Shown here in pieces: positions 34,269 to 40,969 of a stretch of DNA of 64,000 bases (position 1 is the stretch's first letter; each line of letters starts with the position of its first letter). The translations under genes were made by a program, and so were the position numbers. The notes under the pieces were generated by a model. The model worked only from the letters and a program-made list of their open reading frames with translations. It was not told the origin of the DNA and searched no databases. Where the stretch lies: the NCBI GenBank assembly GCA_045631645.1, contig JAZQVC010000009.1, positions 4,419 through 68,418 on the forward strand. Direction: 5' to 3'. The stretch comes from SIG459 sp045631645 (GTDB taxonomy: Bacteria > Bacillota > Clostridia > Oscillospirales > Oscillospiraceae).

Positions 34269-35522
34269 TTACTTATTTATGATTTCACCGTTCATTGCAG
34301 TGAAAATGTGGCGTCCCCAAAGCTCCATTCCGTCGAAGGGAGAGCTTGCGCCCTTGCCTGCGTGGGTGGTTTTGGGGTCATAGGTGTAGCTTTCGCCCAT
34401 TTCCCAAAGGGCGCAGTCGCCAACGCCGAGGGCAATGCCGAAGCGGCGGCGGGGAGCGTAGACCATAAGATCCATAAGCTTTTCAAAGCTCATGCGTCCG
34501 GTTTTGACGAAGTGGGTGTACATCACGGGGAAGGCGCTCTCTAAACCGATGATGCCGTTGAGACTTCCGCGCAGACCTTTGGATTTTTCCTCCTCGGAGT
34601 GGGGGGCGTGGTCGGTGGCTATCATGTCGATGGTGCCGTCAAGAATTCCCTCTATGAGAGCGTCTCTGTCTTCTGCAGAGCGGATGGGGGGATTCATGCG
34701 GAAACGTCCGGAATCCTCCAGCTCGCTGTCGCAGAAAACAAGGTAGTGGGGAGCGGTTTCGCAGGTGACATCCAGTCCCTTTGCCTTTGCCTCACGAATA
34801 AGCTGAACGGACTCCTTGGTGGAGATGTGGCAGATATGATAGGCGCAGCCGGTTTCTTCAACAAGCTTCAGGTCTCGTGCAATGGGGCCCCATTCGCTTT
34901 CCGAGCAGATGCCGGGAATGGAGTGGGCGTGGGCATATTCGCCGTCGTGGATGCAGCCGCCGTGGAGAAGGCTTTCGTCCTCGCAGTGGGCAACGATCAT
35001 TTTGCCCAAAGCCTTTGCGCGGAGCATTGCCTCGCGCATCATGTCCTCATTCTGCACGCCCTTGCCGTCGTCGGAAAAAGCGATGGCTTCGGCGGCAAGC
35101 TCTTCAAGTGCGGCGAGGGTTTCGCCCTTTTGACCCACAGTGATTGCGCCGTAGGGGCAGACATGGATGAGAGCGTCCTTTTTAATGATCTCCAGCTGAG
35201 CGCGAAGGTTTTCGGCGGAGTCGGGAACGGGGTTTAAGTTGGGCATGGAGCAAACCGCGGTGTAGCCGCCTGCGGCAGCTGCGGCGGTGCCGGTGGCGAT
35301 GGTTTCTTTATAAGAAAAACCCGGTTCACGCAGATGAACATGCACATCTGCGAAACCGGGCAACAATATAGCGTCGTTGAAATCATAGGTGGGGAGAGAA
35401 ACTTCGCCGAGTTCTTCGACAAGCTCAATACGGCCGCCGCGGATAACCGCTGCAGCTTCTCTCAGGGTATTGTTTTCATAAACCTTGATGTTTTTGATAG
35501 CGAAGTTTTTGGAATCAAACAT
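34269..35522 (-). CDS. pyrC: Dihydroorotase
   Basis: Cyclises carbamoyl-aspartate to dihydroorotate. Zinc ligands: DVHVHLREPG (two His), VAHCED, HICHIS and the catalytic Asp in ATDHAPHSEEEK. This is the multifunctional-type (class I) dihydroorotase. The frame runs upstream to 35627 through the attenuator; the ATG at 35522 preceded by AAAGGGAG gives 417 residues and is preferred. First gene of the pyr operon. Confidence 0.96.
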   Translation of the reverse strand: MFDSKNFAIKNIKVYENNTLREAAAVIRGGRIELVEELGEVSLPTYDFNDAILLPGFADVHVHLREPGFSYKETIATGTAAAAAGGYTAVCSMPNLNPVPDSAENLRAQLEIIKKDALIHVCPYGAITVGQKGETLAALEELAAEAIAFSDDGKGVQNEDMMREAMLRAKALGKMIVAHCEDESLLHGGCIHDGEYAHAHSIPGICSESEWGPIARDLKLVEETGCAYHICHISTKESVQLIREAKAKGLDVTCETAPHYLVFCDSELEDSGRFRMNPPIRSAEDRDALIEGILDGTIDMIATDHAPHSEEEKSKGLRGSLNGIIGLESAFPVMYTHFVKTGRMSFEKLMDLMVYAPRRRFGIALGVGDCALWEMGESYTYDPKTTHAGKGASSPFDGMELWGRHIFTAMNGEIINK

Positions 35523-35543
35523 AGCTTTTCTCCCTTTATCAAC

Positions 35544-35579
35544 AAAAGAAAAAGTCCTGCGGAATCCGGCCGCAAGACT
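35544..35579 (-). terminator. Attenuator (intrinsic terminator) in the pyr operon leader
   Basis: On the minus strand GTCTTGCGG-N7-CCGCAGGAC forms a 9-bp stem with one G-U, followed by TTTTTCTTTT, 20 bases before the pyrC ATG. Its position in the leader marks it as a conditional terminator. Confidence 0.85.
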
Positions 35580-35629
35580 GCAAAAACAGGAGATAGACGC
35601 AGCTATCCCATAACTATGTTTTTCCACAT

Positions 35630-35659
35630 CTTGTCGGCATCTCTGTACCGCCCTTAAAG
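35630..35659 (-). promoter_or_regulatory. Candidate PyrR-binding loop in the pyr leader
   Basis: Minus-strand CTTTAAGGGCGGTACAGAGA followed by TGCCGACAAG. CGGxaCAGAGAxGCCG has the shape of the PyrR recognition hairpin of Bacillus pyr leaders (CTTTAA, then a stem closing a CAGAGAG loop). With the downstream attenuator this suggests UMP/PyrR-dependent termination. pyrR itself is not in the window. Confidence 0.6.
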
Positions 35660-35667
35660 ATCGAGAT

Positions 35668-35697
35668 ATTATACAATCTTTGGGGGCGAATTGTCAA
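35668..35697 (-). promoter_or_regulatory. Sigma-A promoter of the pyrimidine operon
   Basis: Minus-strand TTGACA (complement of 35692-35697), 18-base spacer and TATAAT (complement of 35668-35673): both boxes are perfect. The transcript starts near 35661, about 140 bases before pyrC. Confidence 0.9.
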
Positions 35698-35828
35698 GGC
35701 TTGCAGGGAAGATTAATGAGGAAAATCCCCGGAAAATAATCTCCATACATTAAAAATTAGTATATCACTTTTGTCGAAATTTGAAAAGGGAAAAATTAGG
35801 AAAATAATCAGTCCGTCGGGGCGTTAAG

Positions 35829-35861
35829 AAAATGTGCCGGTGGCACATTTTTAGCCACCGG
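35829..35861 (+). repeat. Overlapping alternative hairpins (terminator-like)
   Basis: AAAATGTGCC-GGT-GGCACATTTTT reads as a terminator on the plus strand. CCGGTGGC (35837-35844) can instead pair with GCCACCGG (35854-35861), which would break it. No gene is seen between the pyr promoter and cotJA to be served by it. Confidence 0.55.
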
Positions 35862-35912
35862 TGCGCTGCGGATATGCCGCGAGGAGGGAAGAGCGTTCGG
35901 AGTATCCTTTTA

Positions 35913-35963
35913 AAGGCTCCCTTGTGTAAAGGGAGCTGTCAGCGAAGCTGACTGAGGGATTGT
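35913..35963 (+). repeat. Dispersed two-hairpin repeat, type 1, copy A
   Basis: 51 bases: AAGGCTCCC-TTGTGTAAA-GGGAGC stem, then GTCAGC-GAA-GCTGAC stem, then TGAGGGATTGT. A second 51-base copy lies in opposite orientation at 50840-50890 inside the prophage. Confidence 0.85.
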
Positions 35964-35983
35964 TATCTGATTGTCTCCGACGG

Positions 35984-36060
35984 CCATATTCTTTTTGTGC
36001 CAGCAAAAAGAATATGGAAAGAAAAACAGGCCAAAGAGGGGCATTTTCGCCCCTCTTTGG
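35984..36060 (+). repeat. Two perfect palindromes in the gene-free stretch before cotJA
   Basis: CCATATTCTTTTTG (35984-35997) pairs with CAAAAAGAATATGG (36004-36017). CCAAAGAGGGGC (36031-36042) pairs with GCCCCTCTTTGG (36049-36060). The 35700-36326 stretch holds these and other hairpins but no convincing gene. Confidence 0.75.
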
Positions 36061-36326
36061 AAACTCCCTTACTGCGGCAAAAGGAAAACTGTTGTGCCAC
36101 ATAATCGAATTCGAAACCTTAGTGTGCTTCCCTCGATTTCCGCTCAGGACGCTGCTGCGTCATGCCGCCTGCCCGGCGCCACCGGGATTTCTCCTCGTTA
36201 CATTCATTGGGGCGGACCAATGTGACCGCCCGAAAAAGCAGCGGTTACCATTCTTGGGGCAAAGTCATAATATGGAGAGAGGGGAAGCCCTCGGATATGA
36301 ATTTGTTTTCTGAAAAGGAGAAATAT

Positions 36327-36491
36327 ATGGAAAAACCCTATTGCGAGCAATTGCCGCTGGCAATAGCCAGTGTGCCTATGCAGGAATTTCAAAAGCTTTA
36401 TCCTCCCGAGGTGGCTCTTGACAGAGGCACAATGTTTGATGAGCTTTATCTGCCTTTTGAGGGAAAGGAGAGCCGCAAGCATGATGAATAA
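36327..36491 (+). CDS. cotJA: Spore coat protein CotJA
   Basis: First gene of the cotJ operon, whose products join the inner spore coat and are made in the mother cell. The 54-residue product matches the family: LPLAIASVPMQEFQKLYPPE followed by ALDRGTMFDELYLPF. The ATG at 36327 follows AAAAGGAG. A longer upstream frame exists but has no family support. In Bacillus the operon is transcribed by sigma-E; no certain promoter could be assigned by eye here. Its stop overlaps cotJB. Confidence 0.85.
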   Translation: MEKPYCEQLPLAIASVPMQEFQKLYPPEVALDRGTMFDELYLPFEGKESRKHDE

Positions 36492-36729
36492 ATGCGCCAT
36501 GGAAAAGGAGATTGCCCGCGTCAGCTTCACCATGGATGAGCTGCGGCTTTTTCTGGATACCCATACCTGCGATAAGGAGGCTCTCAGTGCCTTCCGCGAG
36601 CTGAGAAAAAAGAGGGAAAAGCTTCTTGAAAGCTATGAAGCCCAGTTTGGACCAATGGAGGCCTATAGAGCCGGCGGAACGGACAAATGGAACTGGGTCA
36701 GCCAGCCTTGGCCATGGGAAAAGGGGTGA
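36481..36729 (+). CDS. cotJB: Spore coat protein CotJB
   Basis: 82-residue second member of the cotJ operon. Diagnostic family blocks are FTMDELRLFLDTHTCDKEAL, then ESYEAQFGPMEAY, and the aromatic end KWNWVSQPWPWEKG. It starts at ATG 36481 (a second ATG follows at once), overlapping the cotJA stop by eleven bases, with GGAAAGGAG ahead. cotJC begins only six bases after its stop, so the intact order cotJA-cotJB-cotJC is confirmed. Confidence 0.88.
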   Translation: MMNKCAMEKEIARVSFTMDELRLFLDTHTCDKEALSAFRELRKKREKLLESYEAQFGPMEAYRAGGTDKWNWVSQPWPWEKG

Positions 36730-36735
36730 CAAAGT

Positions 36736-36849
36736 ATGTGGAGCTATGAAAAACGCCTTCAATACCCGGTGAAGATAAGGCGACCCGATGCAAGGGCGGC
36801 AAAAATCATTATCAGCCAGTTTGGCGGTGCAGACTCCAATAGACTATGA
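36736..36849 (+). pseudogene. cotJC: 5' fragment of cotJC (spore-coat manganese catalase), cut by the prophage
   Basis: The reading frame begins MWSYEKRLQYPVKIRRPDAR and continues to SQFGGAD, which is the N-terminus of CotJC (in Bacillus: MWVYEKKLQYPVKV...QYGGADGELAA). After Asp33 (codon 36832-36834) the sequence loses all similarity: SNRL and a stop. CotJC is normally about 190 residues, a dimanganese catalase-like coat protein. So more than 150 residues are missing. The break falls 35 bases before the end of the oppositely oriented serine recombinase gene, exactly where an attL junction is expected. The 3' part should lie at the right end of the element, beyond this window. Confidence 0.88.
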
Positions 36850-36868
36850 ATAAAGTGCAAATAAAAAA
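36815..36868 (+). mobile_element. Predicted attL junction of the integrative element
   Basis: cotJC homology stops at 36834 and the recombinase gene ends at 36869, so the host-element junction must lie in this interval. The shared core cannot be fixed without attR, but it must lie at or before 36834, probably in or near GGCGGTGCAGAC. The element then continues to beyond 64000. Confidence 0.7.
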
Positions 36869-38338
36869 TTAGATGGTAAGGCGGTAGGTGATGCGGAGCG
36901 TCATGTTTGCCTTATCAAAAACGCAGCTTTCGAGTATTTCGCGGGCTGCGTTATTTTTTTGTTCCTTAGTGGCTATGGGGGAGCGGAGAGTTTCAAGAGT
37001 ATTACTTATGCTGTTGCGGAGAGCGGCTTCGGCATTATCGGCAGAGTGGGATTCAAGCTCTTCGATGCGGGAGCGGATACGCTGACGCTCGGCGTCAACC
37101 TCCGCTTTGTACTGACGGTATTCATCCAAAGAATCAATGCCGGCGGCGTAAGCGTCACGTATTCTCTGCAGCTTTTTATCCAAATGTTCATCGGAGGCAC
37201 GGAGGCGTTTCAATTCTTCGGCGGTACTGGAGGAGCTGGAAGCGAGAGAATAGTACAGCGGAAGAGCCCCGGAACTGTCGGCCTCCAGCTTGGCTATCAC
37301 GGCTTCATGAAGCAGTTCTGTCTTTATATGCTGGCTGCTATGGCAGCGTCCGCGAACATAGTTGTTGCATTTGAAATAGTGAGGGTGAGTGAACACAAGA
37401 GTTCCGCCGCACTCAGCGCAGCGGACGATACCGCTGAGCCAGTCCTTCAGCTCATGAGTAGGTCGTGCCTTATAACCCCATTGAGCTTTGACTGCTGCTA
37501 TACGCTTTTGGGAGGACTCCCATGTCTCCATGTCTATAAGCGGCTCGTGGTCGCCGTTGGATATAATGGTGTCGGGATTATCAAAGTCCCGTCGTGTGCG
37601 CCCGGTGGGCGTCCATCTGAGCTTGCCGATATAGGCCGGATTCCTGAGAATGTATTCTACGGTGCGATTTTCAAAGGCTCCGCCTCGGTGGGTTTTTACC
37701 CCCATTGAATTCAGCCATTTGGCGATTGGGAAAAGGCCCTCCCCGCCTATAAAGCGCGCAAATATCTCACGGACTAAGTCAGCCTCCTCCGGCTGTGGTA
37801 TCATCATCCGCTGTTTACCATCTGCGCGTGGGGGCTCCAAGGTATAGCCGAAAGGCGGCACAGATTGACGCTGGCCCCGCTGGGCATTGACGGTCATGGA
37901 GCGCTTAACCTCGCCGCTCAGACGGATGGAATAGTATTCATCCATCCATTCGATAATGCGTTCTATGAGGGAGCCAAAGGGGCCTTCGATTAGAGGCTCA
38001 GAGACCGAAACAACGTCCACCTTGTCCTTTTTTAGCATGGCCTTATAGACAATGCTCTCCTCCTGATTGCGAGCAAAACGGGAGAATTTCCACACAAGGA
38101 TAGCGTCAAAAGGGTGCTCCGGGGATTTTGCAGCCGCAATCATCTCGTTGAAGGCGGGGCGTTTCTTGGCTGTGCGGCCGGAAATGCCCTCATCAAGCCA
38201 GATGTAGTTATCCGGAAGAATGTAGCCGTTTTTCGCTGCATAGGCGCGTATTGTGGACAGCTGAGAATCCGGAGAAAGCTCTGCCTGCTCATCGGTGCTT
38301 ACGCGGATATAAGCGGCGGCAATTTTTAATTCAGACAT
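36869..38338 (-). CDS. Large serine recombinase (integrase/excisionase of the element)
   Basis: Site-specific recombinase of the SpoIVCA/phiC31 class, 489 residues. Residues 1-150 are the resolvase catalytic domain with nucleophile S14 in YIRVSTDEQ and the arginine set KFSRFARN. A recombinase domain follows (GYTLEPP...ILRNPAYIGKLRW). A zinc ribbon (CAECGG, CNNYVRGRC) near residues 310-335 comes next, and then a coiled coil (STAEELKRLRASDEHLDKKL). It reads toward the cotJC junction and ends 35 bases from it, typical for att-adjacent serine integrases. AGGTGACC precedes the start. By position it should catalyse insertion into, and perhaps programmed excision from, cotJC. Confidence 0.95.
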   Translation of the reverse strand: MSELKIAAAYIRVSTDEQAELSPDSQLSTIRAYAAKNGYILPDNYIWLDEGISGRTAKKRPAFNEMIAAAKSPEHPFDAILVWKFSRFARNQEESIVYKAMLKKDKVDVVSVSEPLIEGPFGSLIERIIEWMDEYYSIRLSGEVKRSMTVNAQRGQRQSVPPFGYTLEPPRADGKQRMMIPQPEEADLVREIFARFIGGEGLFPIAKWLNSMGVKTHRGGAFENRTVEYILRNPAYIGKLRWTPTGRTRRDFDNPDTIISNGDHEPLIDMETWESSQKRIAAVKAQWGYKARPTHELKDWLSGIVRCAECGGTLVFTHPHYFKCNNYVRGRCHSSQHIKTELLHEAVIAKLEADSSGALPLYYSLASSSSSTAEELKRLRASDEHLDKKLQRIRDAYAAGIDSLDEYRQYKAEVDAERQRIRSRIEELESHSADNAEAALRNSISNTLETLRSPIATKEQKNNAAREILESCVFDKANMTLRITYRLTI

Positions 38339-38356
38339 AGGTCACCTGCTTTCTGC

Positions 38357-38385
38357 TTGCACGATTCGACCCAATGTGATACTAT
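38357..38385 (+). promoter_or_regulatory. Promoter of the small RNA upstream of the Abi_2 gene
   Basis: TTGCAC at 38357-38362, 17-base spacer, TACTAT at 38380-38385; transcription should start near 38391. It lies head-to-head with the recombinase gene. Confidence 0.7.
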
Positions 38386-38390
38386 AAAAG

Positions 38391-38466
38391 GGCAGAATGG
38401 TGCCTTGGTAGTGCTTGGTATTTCTGTACGACCGTTCCGGGGGTAGGATACCGGGACGGTCTTTTT
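38391..38466 (+). ncRNA. Putative small RNA (candidate RNA antitoxin of the AbiF-like gene)
   Basis: A compact transcription unit of about 75 bases: promoter at 38357-38385, then a non-coding body with two tandem copies of GTGC(C)TTGGTA (38400-38410 and 38411-38420). It ends in a strong terminator, GACCGTTCCGG (38430-38440) pairing with CCGGGACGGTC (38451-38461) and a T-run. No reading frame fits inside. It stands directly before the Abi_2/HEPN gene, on the same strand. AbiF proteins are reported to be stably associated with a conserved ncRNA that acts as antitoxin; assignment of this RNA to that role is by position and architecture. Confidence 0.68.
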
Positions 38467-38487
38467 ATTTTTGATAATATTTGACCC

Positions 38488-38516
38488 TTGACGTATATAC
38501 CAGCTGAGACTAAAAT
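38488..38516 (+). promoter_or_regulatory. Promoter of the Abi_2 gene
   Basis: TTGACG at 38488-38493, 17-base spacer, TAAAAT at 38511-38516, located after the small-RNA terminator and 58 bases before the Abi_2 ATG. Confidence 0.65.
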
Positions 38517-38573
38517 AGTACCATGATTTTCCTGTAGAATTTTGTCGAAGTTTTTGGAGGCAACAGGTTATAT

Positions 38574-39524
38574 ATGAAAAGGATGCTTACAATAGATGAA
38601 CAAATTACCCACATGAAAAATAAGGGGATTACTTTCAAGGAAGTAACCGAGGACGAAGCCAAAGACTTTTTGTCCCACAATAATTACTACATGAAATTAG
38701 CTTCATATCGGGCAAACTACCCTAAGCATGAGGAAGGAAAAAAGAAAGGCAAATACAAAAAACTTGATTTCGCATATCTGAAAGAATTGTCTACTATAGA
38801 TATGCACCTTCGATACTTCGTTGTCGAGATGTGCTTAGATATAGAGCACGCCCTTAAAGTGCGGTTGATGGATAAAATTTCATCAAACCCTGCCGAAGAC
38901 GGATACGAAATCGTTAAAAAGTTTCTGTCAAAGGAAAATAATATCAACATTCTCAAAGGAATTAACTCTCACAAATCCAGTGATTATTGTAAAGGCCTTA
39001 TCGAAAAATACTATCCCTATTTTCCTGCATGGGTATTTATGGAGGTTATTTCATTTGGCACACTCTTGTATTTTGTTTCATTTTATGAGGAGCTATATGG
39101 GGAAGCTGTTGTAAACAACACCCTAATGAATAGCGTGCGAGATCTGAGAAATGCGTGCGCCCATAGCAACTGCCTATTAAACCACCTTTCACAGGAAATA
39201 GACAGTACAAAACAGCCGCACAGCGATATTACAAATTTCTTAAAGGGGATGGATGGTATTTCGAAACAGGCCAGACGCACCCACTCTCGCAGATTGTTCA
39301 CCTACAACATGGTAACTCTGTTATATGTTTACGATATGCTTATGCCAACGATCCCCAAGCAAAAACGCTATGACCAGCTAAAGCATTTTATGGAAAATCG
39401 TGTTGTTAGAAATAAACCTTATTTCAAGAGCAATGAGAAAATTGTGAACGTGTACGTGTTTATGAAAAAAGTTGTTGACAATTTGCAACACAGAGCATAT
39501 AATACTACTACGATTGAAAAGTAG
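38574..39524 (+). CDS. abiF: Abi_2 family abortive-infection protein (AbiD/AbiF-like HEPN nuclease)
   Basis: 316-residue protein of the Abi_2 family. The N-terminal pattern LTIDEQITHMKNKGITF...FLSHNNYYMKLASYRANY and the later LRYFVVEMCLDIEHALKVRL are typical. The HEPN ribonuclease motif RNACAH (R192-x4-H197) sits in the helical core (SVRDLRNACAHSN). Such proteins block phage growth or act as toxins by cutting RNA. It has its own promoter, follows a putative small RNA, and is AT-richer than its neighbours, suggesting separate acquisition by the prophage as a defence cargo. The symbol is by family resemblance; AbiD is the alternative. Confidence 0.85.
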   Translation: MKRMLTIDEQITHMKNKGITFKEVTEDEAKDFLSHNNYYMKLASYRANYPKHEEGKKKGKYKKLDFAYLKELSTIDMHLRYFVVEMCLDIEHALKVRLMDKISSNPAEDGYEIVKKFLSKENNINILKGINSHKSSDYCKGLIEKYYPYFPAWVFMEVISFGTLLYFVSFYEELYGEAVVNNTLMNSVRDLRNACAHSNCLLNHLSQEIDSTKQPHSDITNFLKGMDGISKQARRTHSRRLFTYNMVTLLYVYDMLMPTIPKQKRYDQLKHFMENRVVRNKPYFKSNEKIVNVYVFMKKVVDNLQHRAYNTTTIEK

Positions 39525-39537
39525 TTAACTTTTGTAG

Positions 39538-39585
39538 GGAGCGGCGTATTGCAGCATTGCAGCATTCCGCTCCTGATTTTATTTT
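39538..39585 (+). terminator. Terminator after the Abi_2 gene
   Basis: GGAGCGG (39538-39544) pairs with CCGCTCC (39567-39573), followed by TGATTTTATTTT. The loop contains the tandem repeat GCAGCATT x2. Confidence 0.7.
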
Positions 39586-39605
39586 CCTTATACTTCCTGA
39601 CTCCG

Positions 39606-39629
39606 AACTGCCGTGTGGGCAGTTTTTTT
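39606..39629 (+). terminator. Second terminator in a row
   Basis: AACTGCC-GTGTG-GGCAGTT followed by a T-run to 39629. Only about 20 bases after the previous terminator's T-tract. Confidence 0.8.
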
Positions 39630-39664
39630 ATTATGGATTACGTGATAATGAAAAGCTATTCATG

Positions 39665-39696
39665 GACGGCCGGCAAGGCCGTCTTTTTATTTTGTC
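39665..39696 (+). terminator. Third terminator in a row
   Basis: GACGGCC-GGCAA-GGCCGTC (39665-39683) followed by TTTTTATTTT. No gene separates it from the one at 39606. Confidence 0.8.
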
Positions 39697-39758
39697 AGGG
39701 CATAGCTTCAAAGCGGGGAGTCACGGAGACCGCTTGTTTGAAAGTTCGGAGTTTTTGC

Positions 39759-40169
39759 TTAGTCGTGAAATACTTCATCGTAGTAGTACCCGTATTTCCG
39801 AAGTGCTTGACGTTTCCAGGAGTCATATGATGCATCGGTTTTATAAAGAAAACGATTGCGTTCCCAGTATGACTCTTGGTGGGCTTTATCGATGCGGTTT
39901 GTTTCTGCGATGAATTTTACCAACTGGAGTGATTCTAGTCCCCGACCGTGCCGCCGATAATTATTCATCAATTCATAAGGACCAAATATAGCCGCACCGC
40001 CGAGGCCAAGAATGAGAAACGGAAAGACTAACACATGCAAAGCCTTGGCAAGCCTTGGGCGACTGCTCTTATCCTCAAGAGAGCGGGCGGCAAGGGCGAG
40101 GTACAGTGAAATGGCGTAGAATATAGAAGAGGCAGCAAAAATACAGAATATGGTCTCTATGGCGCGCAT
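39759..40169 (-). CDS. Small membrane protein, unknown function
   Basis: 136 residues with two hydrophobic helices (residues about 5-27 and 45-66) joined by a charged loop, and a hydrophilic tail rich in Tyr and Arg (YGYYYDEVF). No family recognised. It follows the CI-type repressor on the same strand by 12 bases, so it is probably expressed from the lysogenic promoter; superinfection exclusion is a guess only from that context. Confidence 0.65.
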   Translation of the reverse strand: MRAIETIFCIFAASSIFYAISLYLALAARSLEDKSSRPRLAKALHVLVFPFLILGLGGAAIFGPYELMNNYRRHGRGLESLQLVKFIAETNRIDKAHQESYWERNRFLYKTDASYDSWKRQALRKYGYYYDEVFHD

Positions 40170-40181
40170 ATTCCAACCTCC

Positions 40182-40808
40182 CTACTTCACAATGCTGGTG
40201 AAGGCAACGGCCTTGCCGAGGATCCTGATATCTTCCATCTCCTGCCCTGCAAAAACAAGGGGTGCGTAGGCGGGATTCTCGGGCTGGAAGATGATGCTGT
40301 TTTCGTTGCGGTAGACACGCTTGAGCGTGGCTTCGTCTCCAATGAGAACGGCGGCAATATCGCCGTTATTAACATAGGCGTCCTGACGTATATAAACAAT
40401 ATCCCCATCGTGTATGCGGGCACCAATCATACTGTCACCTTTGCAGCGGAGGGCAAAGTCGGCTCGGACATGCTCAGGCATGCCAATATAATCCTCTATG
40501 TTCTCTTCGGCCAGTATCGGATCGCCGCAGGCAATAGTGCCAACAAGGGGAACTCTATTCATCTGAGGCATGGGGATAATATTGTCAGCGAGATCAATGG
40601 CGGAAGTGTCATCCCACCCCATCAGGAAAGCCGGCGTAGTATGAAGTGCCTCTGCAAGCTTCGCAATTTTATCGCGGCGCATGTTCTTGATATCCCCGCT
40701 TTCCCACTTTCTAACCGTGCTCTTGCCAACACCTACATGGTTGCCGACTTCTTCAAGAGTTAGATTATATTTATTTCGAAGATATTTAATCTTATCGTTT
40801 AATTCCAT
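40182..40808 (-). CDS. CI/LexA-like phage repressor (HTH + S24 peptidase)
   Basis: Lysogeny repressor that should block the early promoter and be inactivated by RecA-stimulated self-cleavage. Residues 1-60 are an XRE helix-turn-helix (LTLEEVGNHVGVGKSTVRKWESG). The C-terminal S24 domain has the cleavage site C94-G95 in TIACGDP, nucleophile S126 (CKGDSM) and lysine K163 (ATLKRVY). The ATG at 40808 after GGAGGTG gives 208 residues; the open frame upstream to 40841 is rejected. Divergent from the small HTH gene at 40970. Confidence 0.92.
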   Translation of the reverse strand: MELNDKIKYLRNKYNLTLEEVGNHVGVGKSTVRKWESGDIKNMRRDKIAKLAEALHTTPAFLMGWDDTSAIDLADNIIPMPQMNRVPLVGTIACGDPILAEENIEDYIGMPEHVRADFALRCKGDSMIGARIHDGDIVYIRQDAYVNNGDIAAVLIGDEATLKRVYRNENSIIFQPENPAYAPLVFAGQEMEDIRILGKAVAFTSIVK

Positions 40809-40831
40809 AAGTACACCTCCAACGTACAAAT

Positions 40832-40860
40832 ATAATAACATAAAGGTTTCTTATATGCAA
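40832..40860 (-). promoter_or_regulatory. Lysogenic promoter for the CI-like repressor
   Basis: Minus-strand TTGCAT (complement of 40855-40860), 17-base spacer, TATTAT (complement of 40832-40837). Confidence 0.75.
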
Positions 40861-40904
40861 CATTCTTGGGCTAAAAAATAAAAAAGTTTTTTTTAGGAAA
40901 CATA

Positions 40905-40933
40905 TTGACAAATGCAGGGCGGTGATATAAAAT
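40905..40933 (+). promoter_or_regulatory. Early rightward promoter of the prophage
   Basis: TTGACA at 40905-40910, 17-base spacer, TAAAAT at 40928-40933. It faces away from the repressor promoter and overlaps an operator-like palindrome just downstream. Confidence 0.8.
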
Positions 40934-40935
40934 TG

Positions 40936-40951
40936 GTGTCGTAAAAGACAC
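40936..40951 (+). promoter_or_regulatory. Operator-like palindrome, copy 1
   Basis: GTGTC-GTAAAA-GACAC, at the expected transcription start of the early promoter. An identical-arm copy lies at 41168-41183 on the other side of the HTH gene. Confidence 0.65.
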
Positions 40952-40969
40952 AAACGAGGAGGTGGGAAT

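Noticed and set aside
35522..35627. N-terminal extension of dihydroorotase or an E. coli-type pyr leader peptide starting at GTG 35627
   Set aside because: No ribosome site at 35627, and the segment overlaps the attenuator; the ATG at 35522 has a good site and normal family length. A leader-peptide role is left open only as a minor alternative.
36162..36326. Longer N-terminus for CotJA
   Set aside because: The extra residues match no CotJA protein and cross a hairpin-rich repeat region; ATG 36327 has AAAAGGAG at the right distance.
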